The translations under genes and the position numbers were made by a program. From positions 1 to 15,299 of the forward strand of contig DOUO01000142.1 of NCBI GenBank assembly GCA_003520555.1: a DNA stretch of 15,299 nt, in the 5' to 3' direction. Of this stretch, positions 6,398-14,566 are shown in pieces. Source of the stretch: Oscillospiraceae bacterium (GTDB taxonomy: Bacteria; Bacillota; Clostridia; Oscillospirales; Acutalibacteraceae). The notes beneath the pieces are model-generated. The model made no database searches and was not told where the DNA came from. It saw only the letters and a program-made list of their open reading frames with translations. The stretch's first letter is position 1; each line of letters begins with the position of its first letter.

Positions 6398-7684
6398 ATG
6401 AAGCTGAAATCATTGGTCGCGTGTCTGCTTCTGTCGGCAATAACTCTCGCCTCCTGCGCGAATTCGGGCGCGTTTTCCGACAGCGAGATTATTTCATCCG
6501 GACAAAAACGTGAAAAAACCGCCGCCGAAACCTTCAACTATGCCGACGGCGCAATTGAACCGCCGAAGGGCTACAACACCTACTCAAACGCCGCGCAGGG
6601 ACTTGGCTTCAAGCTTTTCCGCGCAAAATATGAGGAACACGGCGGAAAGTCCTTTGCCTTTTCACCGGCTAACACCTTGCTGCAGCTTTCGCTGCTTGCA
6701 AACGGCGCTTCGGGCGACGCGAAAAACGAAATTCTTTTAAACCTCGGCGGACTGACCGCGGAAGATGTAAATACCTGCTCGTCATATTTTAAAAGCCGCA
6801 TGGAAGAGGTCGCAAAGCCGAAAAAGAACGAACAAGAGGATGAAAACAAGCCGTTCGAGATACCTCACACAAGTCTTTTCAACAACGTTTTTGTAAATAA
6901 CGGCAACGAAATTACAAAAGCGTTTTTGCAGGCAGACGCCGAATATTACGGCATAAACATTATACGCACGGACTTTTCCTCAAATGACTTTTCCGAAAAG
7001 CAAAAAAAGCTTTTTGAAAATTACACAGGCTCGTCGGTAGATTATGATAAAAAAAGCAATCTTTACACCACGTCGTCGCTCAGCGTTTCGGATTCATGGC
7101 TCAGCGAGTTAACAGACGCAGGGTCTGACGGCTATATTACGTCCGAGGAAAGCTATTTAAGCACGGATAAAGCCGAAGGCGTTATAAAATACGCGAAGAG
7201 CAACCCTCTTAAGTTTTTGGCGGTAAAACCAAAGGGCAAAACCGCGCTTGATGATTACATGAGCGTTTTTGACGTAAACGAATACAACGCGTTGCTTAAC
7301 AGCCAGGATATTAAAAACGCGGTTGCGGCTAAGCTTCCGCAGTTTACAATCGATTCGGGCGAAAAAGCAAAGCCGCTGTCACCGCTGCTCCGAAAAAGCG
7401 GCTTCTATATGCTGTTTTCAGATGACGCAAGGTTTAAGGCAATGAACATCGCGGGCAATTTGAAGCTTAGTGAAATGTATGAGTTTGAACCGTCGTTAAT
7501 ATTTTCGGGAAACGCCTTGAATACTCCGGCAAAGATTGATTCCGATTTATATAAAACGGAAAAAATCGAGTCAAAGGCGAGCGGCAAAAAAACCGTCAGC
7601 TTTGACGAGCCGTTTATATTTATTCTGCTTGACAACGAGTCCGGAATTCCCGTAATGGCGGGAGTTTACGATAATACAAAATAA
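6398..7684 (+). CDS. Serpin-fold lipoprotein with non-canonical reactive-centre region
   Basis: This 428-aa protein begins with a lipoprotein signal peptide: charged MKLK, a hydrophobic stretch, and lipobox LASC with Cys20 as the lipid-anchoring residue. It is therefore expected outside the cell, tethered to the membrane. Serpin features are FAFSPANTLLQLSLLANGAS (87-106), FNNVFVNN (161-168), KLPQFTID (312-319), and FDEPFIFILLDNESG (402-416) near the C-terminus, matching the serpin FxxPFLFxIRDNxTG signature. The hinge that inhibitory serpins carry, EEGTEAAAAT-like, is not present; the equivalent stretch (about 365-398) reads GNALNTPAKIDSD and then a Lys-rich segment. It may be a non-inhibitory or highly diverged serpin. 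The start is ATG 6398, with GGGG seven bases upstream and one base after the preceding stop. An upstream in-frame ATG at 6365 would bury the signal peptide. Confidence 0.8.
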   Translation: MKLKSLVACLLLSAITLASCANSGAFSDSEIISSGQKREKTAAETFNYADGAIEPPKGYNTYSNAAQGLGFKLFRAKYEEHGGKSFAFSPANTLLQLSLLANGASGDAKNEILLNLGGLTAEDVNTCSSYFKSRMEEVAKPKKNEQEDENKPFEIPHTSLFNNVFVNNGNEITKAFLQADAEYYGINIIRTDFSSNDFSEKQKKLFENYTGSSVDYDKKSNLYTTSSLSVSDSWLSELTDAGSDGYITSEESYLSTDKAEGVIKYAKSNPLKFLAVKPKGKTALDDYMSVFDVNEYNALLNSQDIKNAVAAKLPQFTIDSGEKAKPLSPLLRKSGFYMLFSDDARFKAMNIAGNLKLSEMYEFEPSLIFSGNALNTPAKIDSDLYKTEKIESKASGKKTVSFDEPFIFILLDNESGIPVMAGVYDNTK

Positions 7685-7691
7685 AAAATTA

Positions 7692-7719
7692 CAGGGTTCG
7701 GTATTCGCGCCGAACCCTG
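7692..7719 (-). terminator. Bidirectional terminator between serpin gene and spoIIE
   Basis: A perfect 10-bp stem (7692-7701 with 7710-7719) with an 8-nt loop separates the two convergent genes. On the minus strand it is followed by TAATTTTTTATTTTG, a strong U-tract serving spoIIE. On the plus strand the tail ATTTCATATT is weaker, so it serves the serpin gene less well. Confidence 0.85.
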
Positions 7720-7736
7720 ATTTCATATTCAAATGC

Positions 7737-10061
7737 TTATTCATCTTCGCCGTAGTCGGTAATACGCATGGCAACGGCGGTAATGTCGTCGTCGCGGCCT
7801 GCCGCTCTGCGGCGTATCGCCTCCTCAACAACCGCGCGCGCAAGCTCCTGAGTTGAGCCTTCGCGCCAGCTTTTTATCAGCTTTTCAAGCCATTTTTCAT
7901 CGCCTGTGATAACTCCGTCAGAAACCATAACCACCATATCTCCCGAATTTAGCTTTACCGTACCGGTTTTGAATTGTATTCCGTTGAGTATTCCCGCCGG
8001 CAGCGACGGCATTTCCCTGCAAATCAGCCGTCCGCCTTTTCTTATATATGTCGCCGCGGCGCCCGCCTTTTTCAGTTCAACGGTACCGCTGTAAAGGTCA
8101 ACCGAGGCTAAGTCTACGGTTGACAAACTTTCGTCGTCGCTTTTTATCATCAGCGCGGTATTTACAATTTGCAGTGAACTTGAAGCCGAAAGCCCCGAAC
8201 GCAGAAGCCTGCCCATAACCGAAACCGCCATGTTGCCGTCAACGGCAGCCCTGCCGCCCGTGCCCATGCCGTCGCAAATCAACGCGTGGGTTTTTCCGAA
8301 ACCGTCGCTGAAATAATCAATGCAGTCGCCGCAAAGCTTGCCCGAATTTGCTATGTGCTGGTCGCTGCCGATTTCAACATCGTACATGGGCATTTCGCAA
8401 AGCGCCGCCCTGATTTTCCCTCCGGCACGGCTTAACACCGGCAGGTCGAACCGCCTGCCGCAGCATTTGCCGACCTCGCGCATAAGCAGTCCCTTGGGAA
8501 TACGCTCCTGAGTTTCGCTGAATTCAAGCTCGACCTTTACCCTGCCGCCGCTGTTTGTAAGGCAAACACATTCCTCGCACGGAAAGCCCGATTCGGCAAG
8601 GACGGATTTTATTTGCTCGGCAGCTTCAAGGTCGCATTTCATCGAGGCTTTAAATTCATCGGACAGGTCGTTTAATATTTCGCTTACGCCGGCAAACTGC
8701 CCGGCAACCGCTCCGCGGATTTCCGCTACGCGCCGCGAAGCTTCCCGCGCCGCAAGCATATTGCGGTAGTTTGTGTTCATGCTGTCGGCTATTTCGCCCT
8801 TTTTGCAGCACATTTTGACAAAGCTTTGCTCAACGTCGTTATCCGTAATCCTTGAATTTTGCCTGAGCGGCTCTTCAAGTCTTAAAAAATCGTCGCGCGT
8901 TACGCCGCTGTCGTATTCATAGCAGTACATTCTCATTCCGCAGCCGCTGCAGACCTCGCAGGCAACGTTCTCGCACACGGTTTCAAACGACGGCGAATAC
9001 ATTTCATCAAGCTTTTCGGATACTTCGCGGACGTCGCGCCGCACCTCCGTTATTGCCTTTGACGCAAAGCCGAGCCTCATCACGATATTTTTACGCAGAG
9101 CTTCGCTGAGTCCCGCGCTTTCCTCACGCGTGAAAACGGGCGAAATGAAGCTTCCGAGCTCCTTTGGCAGCAGCACGAAAACCGCGCTTCCCACAACGCT
9201 TTCAATAAGCGCGGAGGCAAGCACATTATGGGTGCCGAACGCAAGGCTCATGAGCGCGTTTGAAACAGTAAACGCCGCCGCGCAGCCTGCCTTGCCGAGA
9301 GGGGCAAACAGCCCGGACATCAGACCGCCGAAGGCAAAGCCTCCGCATACGTAACCGCTTTGCAAATCCGCGAGGCTGAAAACGGCGCCGGTTGATATTC
9401 CGCTTACCGAACCGCCGGCCGCTCCACCGTAGCGCGCGCACAGCAAAATAACCGTAACCGCCGCGATTCTGCCTATTGAAACGCCCTCGATTGCAATTCC
9501 GGAGAGTGAAAGAAGCATAACGCAGACCGTCAGAACAAGCGACGCGCTTTCCTGCGCGGAGCAGGCGGCAAGGCTTTTTCTTTCGTCATAAAGCCTGACC
9601 GCCGACGATAAAAAGTACGCCGCCGCACCCGAAAGAGCGGCTTCGAGCACGCATGTCGAAAAAGTGTTTACCTGCGACATTCCGCCGAACAGCAGCGCCA
9701 AGCCTGTTGAAAGCACCGCCGCAAACGCGGTTAAGGGCGCAAACAGCCTGCTTTTGCGTATTCTGTCAAATTCGCTTAAAAGCCACCGAGCCGCGCCTAC
9801 CGCCGCAACAGCCGCAATGTACCGGAAGCTGTCGGTCGGAATCATGAGCACGTATCCGAACGCCGCACCTAAAACCGACGGCAGGAGATACTTTTTGGGC
9901 ACTGCCGCCGCAAAAGACACCCCGAACGGCGCAAGGTTTCCGAGCACCGCTCCGCGCGAAATCACCGCGCCCAAAACCGCGTAAACCGCGGTTGTGACCG
10001 CTCTTTTTATTAATACATCCTGCGCCGCCCTGCCGCGCGCTTCGTGTGCAGACTGTGCCAT
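7737..10061 (-). CDS. spoIIE: SpoIIE, stage II sporulation phosphatase
   Basis: SpoIIE is a membrane-bound PP2C-type phosphatase at the asymmetric division septum. It dephosphorylates the anti-anti-sigma factor SpoIIAA, which frees sigma-F in the forespore. The 774-aa product has a strongly hydrophobic N-terminal third with many membrane segments (about 20-300). A central region follows, with a Cys cluster near 360-382 (CEVCSGCG and a further Cys). The PP2C domain occupies about 560-770. Metal-binding motifs are intact: GD at 578-579, the DGMGTG loop with Asp597, SDG with Asp715 and GRDDD at 756-760. Length is a little below the 827 aa of Bacillus. The ATG at 10061 has AGGATG upstream. The gene stands alone, between a convergent serpin gene and divergent ruvX, not next to tilS, hpt or ftsH as in Bacillus. 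Its upstream region resembles a Spo0A-activated promoter. Confidence 0.96.
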   Translation of the reverse strand: MAQSAHEARGRAAQDVLIKRAVTTAVYAVLGAVISRGAVLGNLAPFGVSFAAAVPKKYLLPSVLGAAFGYVLMIPTDSFRYIAAVAAVGAARWLLSEFDRIRKSRLFAPLTAFAAVLSTGLALLFGGMSQVNTFSTCVLEAALSGAAAYFLSSAVRLYDERKSLAACSAQESASLVLTVCVMLLSLSGIAIEGVSIGRIAAVTVILLCARYGGAAGGSVSGISTGAVFSLADLQSGYVCGGFAFGGLMSGLFAPLGKAGCAAAFTVSNALMSLAFGTHNVLASALIESVVGSAVFVLLPKELGSFISPVFTREESAGLSEALRKNIVMRLGFASKAITEVRRDVREVSEKLDEMYSPSFETVCENVACEVCSGCGMRMYCYEYDSGVTRDDFLRLEEPLRQNSRITDNDVEQSFVKMCCKKGEIADSMNTNYRNMLAAREASRRVAEIRGAVAGQFAGVSEILNDLSDEFKASMKCDLEAAEQIKSVLAESGFPCEECVCLTNSGGRVKVELEFSETQERIPKGLLMREVGKCCGRRFDLPVLSRAGGKIRAALCEMPMYDVEIGSDQHIANSGKLCGDCIDYFSDGFGKTHALICDGMGTGGRAAVDGNMAVSVMGRLLRSGLSASSSLQIVNTALMIKSDDESLSTVDLASVDLYSGTVELKKAGAAATYIRKGGRLICREMPSLPAGILNGIQFKTGTVKLNSGDMVVMVSDGVITGDEKWLEKLIKSWREGSTQELARAVVEEAIRRRAAGRDDDITAVAMRITDYGEDE

Positions 10062-10093
10062 ATTTCAACATCCTATCATTAATTTATAAGTTG

Positions 10094-10126
10094 ATTATAG
10101 CGCACCCGAGCGGATAGATTTGTCAT
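10094..10126 (-). promoter_or_regulatory. spoIIE promoter, Spo0A-type with 21-bp spacer
   Basis: On the minus strand ATGACA (10126-10121) and a perfect TATAAT (10099-10094) are 21 nt apart. Bacillus spoIIE and spoIIG promoters are known for such over-long spacers (21-22 bp) and need Spo0A-phosphate. TGACAAA (10125-10119) overlaps the -35 and matches the 0A box TGNCGAA in six of seven bases. The box assignment is inference; the -10 and spacing are seen. Confidence 0.6.
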
Positions 10127-10196
10127 TGTGTGGCTGGGATTTTTTCACTTGTTTTGGAAAAACGGCGCATTTGTAAGCACAGCGCAAATAAAATGA

Positions 10197-10225
10197 TTGT
10201 ATATTTTACGGTTTTGAATTATAAT
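10197..10225 (+). promoter_or_regulatory. Sigma-A promoter candidate for ruvX
   Basis: TTGTAT (10197-10202), 17 nt, then a perfect TATAAT (10220-10225), about 30 nt before the ruvX start. The -35 matches the consensus only in TTG; the -10 and spacing are ideal. Confidence 0.5.
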
Positions 10226-10254
10226 GTATTTATCAAGCTGAAAGGAATTTTATT

Positions 10255-10671
10255 ATGATTATAATGTCGGTTGACCTCGGTAAAGCAAGAACAGGAATTG
10301 CGGTTTGCGACAAAACCGAATTTTTAGCTTCGCCGTACACGGTCATCTTTGAAAAATCGCCGAATAAATTGCCTGAAAAGGTCGCCCTTGCGGCAAAGGA
10401 GTGCAAGGCGGAGTTAATTGTGGTAGGTTTGCCGAAAAACATGGACGGCACCGAGGGCGAAAGCGCGAAAAACGCCAGAGCCTTTGCAAAAAAATTAGAG
10501 GAGCTGACGGGACTTGAAACGGTTATGCAGGATGAACGCGGCACAACCGTGACGGCGCATAACTTTTTGAACAGCACAAACACACGCGGCAAAAAGCGAA
10601 AAAACGTGGTGGATGAGGTTGCCGCGACTATTATTTTGCAGGATTTTTTGGACAGCGGAAAAAACAGATAG
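10255..10671 (+). CDS. ruvX: RuvX/YqgF family Holliday-junction resolvase homologue
   Basis: YqgF proteins have an RNase H-like fold and are annotated as putative Holliday-junction resolvases, with a role in 16S rRNA 5' maturation shown in E. coli. The 138-aa product has the usual family length. It starts with MSVDLGKARTGIAV carrying the catalytic-type Asp7, then VVGLPKNMDG (56-65), DER (93-95) and VVDEVAATIILQ with Asp120. The DER motif is followed by Gly where a bulky residue is more usual. AAAGGA lies 8 nt before the ATG at 10255; an in-frame ATG at 10264 is possible but less well spaced. The gene stands alone with its own promoter and terminator, unlike the alaS-linked cluster often seen in Firmicutes. 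Confidence 0.93.
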   Translation: MIIMSVDLGKARTGIAVCDKTEFLASPYTVIFEKSPNKLPEKVALAAKECKAELIVVGLPKNMDGTEGESAKNARAFAKKLEELTGLETVMQDERGTTVTAHNFLNSTNTRGKKRKNVVDEVAATIILQDFLDSGKNR

Positions 10672-10679
10672 ACAGACAA

Positions 10680-10702
10680 AAGGGAGGCAAAACGCCTCCC
10701 TT
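10680..10702 (+). terminator. Bidirectional terminator between ruvX and glgA
   Basis: A 9-bp stem (10680-10688 with 10694-10702) and a 5-nt loop follow ruvX by 8 nt. The plus-strand tail GGATTTTGTTATTATTTTTT is T-rich. On the minus strand the tail TTTGTCTGTC is weaker. It lies between the convergent ruvX and glgA genes and probably ends both transcripts. Confidence 0.85.
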
Positions 10703-10725
10703 GGATTTTGTTATTATTTTTTGTA

Positions 10726-12153
10726 TTATGCCCAGTTAAGGGTGTCGCTGTAAACGTTGATATAATCCTGAGCGGAACGTTCCCAGCTGTTGTCGCTCAT
10801 CATCGCGCGCCACATGAGCTGGTGCCAGCCTTCGTTGTCCTGAATACCCCACAGAGCGCGGCGAACAGCGTGCTGCATATCAGCGGTGTAGTAGTTCTTG
10901 AAGGTAAAGCCGTTGCCGTAGTTATCGGCGGAGTCAAATACAGAGTCCTTAAGACCGCCGACCTCGCGTACTACGGGGATTGTGCCGTAACGCAGGGCAA
11001 TCATCTGTGAAAGTCCGCAGGGCTCCTGAGCGGAAGGCATGAGGAAAATATCCGCGCCGGAGTAAATCTTTCTCGCGAGCTCAGGTACAAAGCCGTGACA
11101 GAAGATAAGTCTGCCGGGATACTTTGACTGCATGTAGTTGAAGAAGTCCTCATACTCCTTGTCGCCGGAACCGAGGATTACGAACTGCATGTTTTCGGTA
11201 TTCATGAGTTCTTCAAGACCCATGCGGACAAGGTCAAGACCTTTATGAGATACAAGACGGGTTACCATTGCGACAATCGGAATACTCCAGTTAACCTCAA
11301 GGGTAAGTCTTTCCTGAAGTCTGCGTTTACATTCGCCCTTGCCGCTCATATCCTCTTTGGTGTAGTTTGCGTAAAGCTGATAGTCGGTCGCGGGGTCGTA
11401 GCTCGCAATGTCGATGCCGTTCTTGATGCCGCAGAGCTTGTAATGACGAAGGTTAAGCTCGTCGTGAAGTCCCCAGCTGTACCACGGGTCCTTAATTTCA
11501 GCGGCGTAGCTTGGCGAAACGGTTGAAACACGCGTTGAGGTTTCAATTGCGCCCTTCATCATGTTGAGCTTGCCGTTCATTTCAAGGATACCGCATTCGT
11601 TTGCGGGAATACCTACACATTCGGTGTTAACTTCCCAGCCGTATTCGCCCTGATACTGGATGTTGTGGATGGTGAACAGGCTCTTGATATTGTAATACCA
11701 GGGTCTGTGCGAATAGAACAGATAGTAGTATACGGGAACAAGAGCTGTCTGCCAGTCGTTGCAGTGGATGATGTCGGGATGGAAGTCGATATAAGGCAGC
11801 ATTTCAAGGATAGCGCGTGAGAAGAAAGCAAATCTCTCGGCGTCGTCATAATGACCGTAAAGTGTGCCGCGCTTGAAATAATATTCGTTGTCAATGAAAT
11901 AGTAGGTGCAGTCGTTCCAGCGTGCCCAGAAAAGTCCGCAGTACTGATGTCTCCACGCAACGGGAACGGTGAAGTTTGTGATGAAGTTCATCTGATTTTT
12001 AAGGTCCTGCGGAATTGTACCGTAAAGCGGAACAACAATTCTTGCGTCCTGACCTTTTCTGCACAGGGTGTGCGGAAGGCTGCCGGCTACGTCGGCAAGT
12101 CCGCCGCTGCCGCAGAAAGGATTGGCTTCGGACGCGCAGTATAAAATTCTCAT
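10726..12153 (-). CDS. glgA: Glycogen synthase (ADP-glucose type, GT5)
   Basis: GlgA adds glucose from ADP-glucose to the non-reducing ends of alpha-1,4-glucan. The 475-aa length fits the family. The N-terminal GT5 domain begins MRILYCASEA and has GGLADVAGSLP (17-27), DIIHCNDWQTALVP (127-140) and LFTIHNIQYQG. The C-terminal GT1-like domain has TRLVSHKGLDL with the donor-binding Arg and Lys, and EPCGLSQMIALRYGTIPVVR with the catalytic-type Glu. The residue aligned with E. coli Lys15 of the KTGGL motif is Gly15 here (FCGSGGL), which is unusual. AGGAGG lies 8 nt before the ATG. The gene follows glgD after 22 nt and is last in the operon, ahead of the shared terminator. Confidence 0.95.
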   Translation of the reverse strand: MRILYCASEANPFCGSGGLADVAGSLPHTLCRKGQDARIVVPLYGTIPQDLKNQMNFITNFTVPVAWRHQYCGLFWARWNDCTYYFIDNEYYFKRGTLYGHYDDAERFAFFSRAILEMLPYIDFHPDIIHCNDWQTALVPVYYYLFYSHRPWYYNIKSLFTIHNIQYQGEYGWEVNTECVGIPANECGILEMNGKLNMMKGAIETSTRVSTVSPSYAAEIKDPWYSWGLHDELNLRHYKLCGIKNGIDIASYDPATDYQLYANYTKEDMSGKGECKRRLQERLTLEVNWSIPIVAMVTRLVSHKGLDLVRMGLEELMNTENMQFVILGSGDKEYEDFFNYMQSKYPGRLIFCHGFVPELARKIYSGADIFLMPSAQEPCGLSQMIALRYGTIPVVREVGGLKDSVFDSADNYGNGFTFKNYYTADMQHAVRRALWGIQDNEGWHQLMWRAMMSDNSWERSAQDYINVYSDTLNWA

Positions 12154-12175
12154 GGGTTTTTCCTCCTAATAATTG

Positions 12176-13285
12176 TTATACTTCTGATTTTTTAGCGATA
12201 TAAATCGGATAAGAACCAAATCCCATCAGCGAACGTCCGTCCTTAATGGTTACATCCTTATCAATGATTACATAGTTTAAGTTGGTATCCTTGCCGATAA
12301 CCGTATCCTGCATAACAATGCAGTTTGAAAGCTTTGCGCCCTTTCCGACATAAACACCCTTGGAAATAACGCAGTTTTCAACTTCGCCGTCAATAACACA
12401 GCCCTGAGCAATGATTGAGTTTTTAACTCTGCTTTCAAGACCGTAGCGCGAAGGCGCGTCGTCCCTTACTTTAGTATATATCGGACGCTTGGGATTAAAC
12501 AGCTCGTCTCTTACTTCCTTTTTCATAAGATCCATATTGAAGTCGAAATATGAGTTAATTGAGCTGATAATCGCGGTATAGCCTTTGTTTTCGTAGGCGT
12601 AAACCTTGCAGCGGTCAAGACACTGCTGCAAAAGCTTTTTAATGTCAAGCTCATTAAGGCTCAGCGCCTTGCGGATTTCATCCATAAGCAGGCTCTTTTT
12701 GATTAAAGCGGAGCCGTAGAAATGGTTAACCTGCTCGTCGGTATTTTCGGGCTTTACAAACACCTGGGTTACCTTGCCGTCAGCGGCAACATCAAGGGTA
12801 ACGGGGCGGTCGTAGCCGGCGGGAACAACGCCCTTTTTGTAAACCAGGGTAATGTCGGCGTCGTGCTTTGAGTGATAATCAAAGAGCTGGTTATAATCAA
12901 AGTTAGTTACCACATTACCGGGCGAAAGCAGGATGTATTCCTCACGGCAGTGCTCGATATAGCCGTGCATATTGTAAATTGTTTCAACATAATTCGAAAA
13001 AGCCTTGCCGCCGTACGGAGTAAGGAGAGTAAGGTTGCTTCTTCTTTTTGAAAGGTCGTAAGCGCTGCCCGAGCCTACGTGATCCGTCAGCGAAAGGAAG
13101 TTGCTTTTCGCGACGATTCCTACGTTGTTAACGCCCGAGTTTGACATGTTTGAAAGCACAAAGTCAATAAGTCTGTACTTGCCGCCGATCGGCACGCTGG
13201 CGGTTGTGCGGGAAGCCGCAAGCTCGGGGATTTTATCATCAAGTGTGCCGGCAAAAATAAAGCCTAAAACGTCATTACTTCTCAT
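12176..13285 (-). CDS. glgD: GlgD, ADP-glucose pyrophosphorylase regulatory-type subunit
   Basis: GlgD is a GlgC homologue of Firmicutes that forms a hetero-oligomer with GlgC and raises its activity while being nearly inactive alone. From ATG 13285 (369 aa) the fold is retained: a nucleotidyltransferase domain with [20 protein letters not shown] (32-51) and a C-terminal left-handed beta-helix of hexapeptide-like repeats from about 280. The nucleotide loop GGQGSRL of GlgC is replaced by [10 protein letters not shown], and the catalytic SGDH is replaced by SPGNVV (121-126), so it should not catalyse by itself. The start at 13285 has GAGGTGG upstream and overlaps the end of glgC by 11 nt, which indicates coupled translation. 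A GTG at 13300 lies inside that ribosome site and is rejected as the start. Confidence 0.94.
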   Translation of the reverse strand: MRSNDVLGFIFAGTLDDKIPELAASRTTASVPIGGKYRLIDFVLSNMSNSGVNNVGIVAKSNFLSLTDHVGSGSAYDLSKRRSNLTLLTPYGGKAFSNYVETIYNMHGYIEHCREEYILLSPGNVVTNFDYNQLFDYHSKHDADITLVYKKGVVPAGYDRPVTLDVAADGKVTQVFVKPENTDEQVNHFYGSALIKKSLLMDEIRKALSLNELDIKKLLQQCLDRCKVYAYENKGYTAIISSINSYFDFNMDLMKKEVRDELFNPKRPIYTKVRDDAPSRYGLESRVKNSIIAQGCVIDGEVENCVISKGVYVGKGAKLSNCIVMQDTVIGKDTNLNYVIIDKDVTIKDGRSLMGFGSYPIYIAKKSEV

Positions 13286-14486
13286 TTGCAGCCACCTCAC
13301 TGTCTATCATTTCTTTTGCCTTGATAACGGCGTTTTCGGGGATAACGGTGTTTTCGCCTATAACCGCGATACCCCAGTTGTCTCTGTCGTCAACCTCTTC
13401 GGGCTTCTGACCTACCTTAGCGCCCTTTTTGATAACGGTATTTTCGGCTACGATTGCAAACTTAACGGTTGCGCCTTCCTCAATAACCGCGCCGGGCATG
13501 ATGATTGACGAATTTATTGTGGCGCCCTTGCCCACGGTTACGCCCGAAAACAGGATTGAAAACTCCAGGTCGCCCTCAACGTTGCAGCCGTCCGCCACAA
13601 GCGAATTCTGAATATTGGCGTCGGGCGAAACATAATGCGGAGGCATCATCGGATTGCGTGAATAAACGTCCTTTAAATCCAGGGTGACGTTGGGGTCAAG
13701 CAAATCCATGTTCGCTTCCCAAAGGCTGTCTATTGTTCCGACATCCTTCCAGTAGCCCTCAAACGGATAAGCGAACATTCTCTCGCCGGCATTGAGCATC
13801 GCGGGAAGCACGTCCTTGCCGAAGTCGTGGCTTGAGTCTTCAAGCGCGGCGTCCTCGGTCAGATACTTGCGGAGCTCCTTCCAGCTGAAAATGTAAATAC
13901 CCATCGAAGCGTTTGTGCTCTTAGGATGCTCGGGTTTTTCGTCAAATTCGTAAATTTCGCCGTTTTCATAGGTATTGAGAATACCGAAGCGCGAAGCCTC
14001 CTCCATTGGAACGTCAATTACCGCGATAGTACACGCCGCGTTCTTTTCTTTGTGGTACTCAAGCATTTTGTTGTAATCCATTTTATAAATATGGTCGCCT
14101 GAAAGAATTACAACATAGTCGGGGTCGTAACGCTCGATGTAATTTATGTTCTGGAAAATAGCGTTGGCGGTGCCGGAATACCAGTCCGCGCCCTTGATTG
14201 CCTGATAAGGGCTGAGGCAGTTAACGCCGGAATGCATGCCGTCCAAATCCCATGGCTGGCCGTTGCCGATGTACTCGTTAAGGATAAGGGGCTGATATTG
14301 TGTAAGTATACCCACGGCCTCAATGCCTGAGTTTACACAGTTTGAAAGCGGAAAGTCAATGATTCTGTATTTTCCGCCGAAAGGTACCGCAGGCTTCGCA
14401 AGCTTTTTTGTGAGCACGCCAAGACGTGAGCCCTGACCGCCCGCAAGAAGCATTGCTACTACCTCCTGCTTTGGAAACATTTGCAT
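13275..14486 (-). CDS. glgC: Glucose-1-phosphate adenylyltransferase, catalytic subunit
   Basis: GlgC makes ADP-glucose and pyrophosphate from glucose-1-phosphate and ATP, the committed step of glycogen synthesis. The 403-aa protein has [14 protein letters not shown] (13-26), the nucleotide-binding loop, [14 protein letters not shown] (36-49), [12 protein letters not shown] (102-113), the catalytic SGDH with Asp131, and FDEKP with Lys184 for glucose-1-phosphate. A left-handed beta-helix domain follows from about 295 to the end. All catalytic residues are present. The ATG at 14486 has AGGAGG 7 nt upstream. Its end overlaps glgD. It lies 80 nt downstream of glgB, and a cre-like site sits in that gap. 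Confidence 0.96.
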   Translation of the reverse strand: MQMFPKQEVVAMLLAGGQGSRLGVLTKKLAKPAVPFGGKYRIIDFPLSNCVNSGIEAVGILTQYQPLILNEYIGNGQPWDLDGMHSGVNCLSPYQAIKGADWYSGTANAIFQNINYIERYDPDYVVILSGDHIYKMDYNKMLEYHKEKNAACTIAVIDVPMEEASRFGILNTYENGEIYEFDEKPEHPKSTNASMGIYIFSWKELRKYLTEDAALEDSSHDFGKDVLPAMLNAGERMFAYPFEGYWKDVGTIDSLWEANMDLLDPNVTLDLKDVYSRNPMMPPHYVSPDANIQNSLVADGCNVEGDLEFSILFSGVTVGKGATINSSIIMPGAVIEEGATVKFAIVAENTVIKKGAKVGQKPEEVDDRDNWGIAVIGENTVIPENAVIKAKEMIDSEVAANEK

Positions 14487-14527
14487 ACTATAACCTCCTA
14501 TTGTGAATGTATTTTATTTCGATAATA

Positions 14528-14541
14528 TGTAAACGTTTGAT
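14528..14541. promoter_or_regulatory. cre-like CcpA/LacI-family operator between glgB and glgC
   Basis: TGTAAACGTTTGAT matches the catabolite-responsive element consensus TGWAARCGYTWNCW in 13 of 14 positions, with the central CG in a palindromic AAACGTTT. It lies 42 nt before glgC. On the minus strand it includes TTTACA, followed 16 nt later by TACATT, a weak internal promoter whose -35 the operator would cover. Binding by CcpA or another LacI-family regulator is inference. Confidence 0.45.
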
Positions 14542-14566
14542 TGCTCGGGCGCGAAGCCCTTGCAAA

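Noticed and set aside
10233..10679. Minus-strand open frame of 148 codons covering ruvX.
   Set aside because: It is the mirror of ruvX codon use; ruvX has promoter, ribosome site, motifs and terminator.
14541..14565. Small hairpin after glgB (TTGC and GGGC arms with mismatched TC/TT).
   Set aside because: The stem is short and interrupted and lacks a U-tract, so it is not supported as a terminator.
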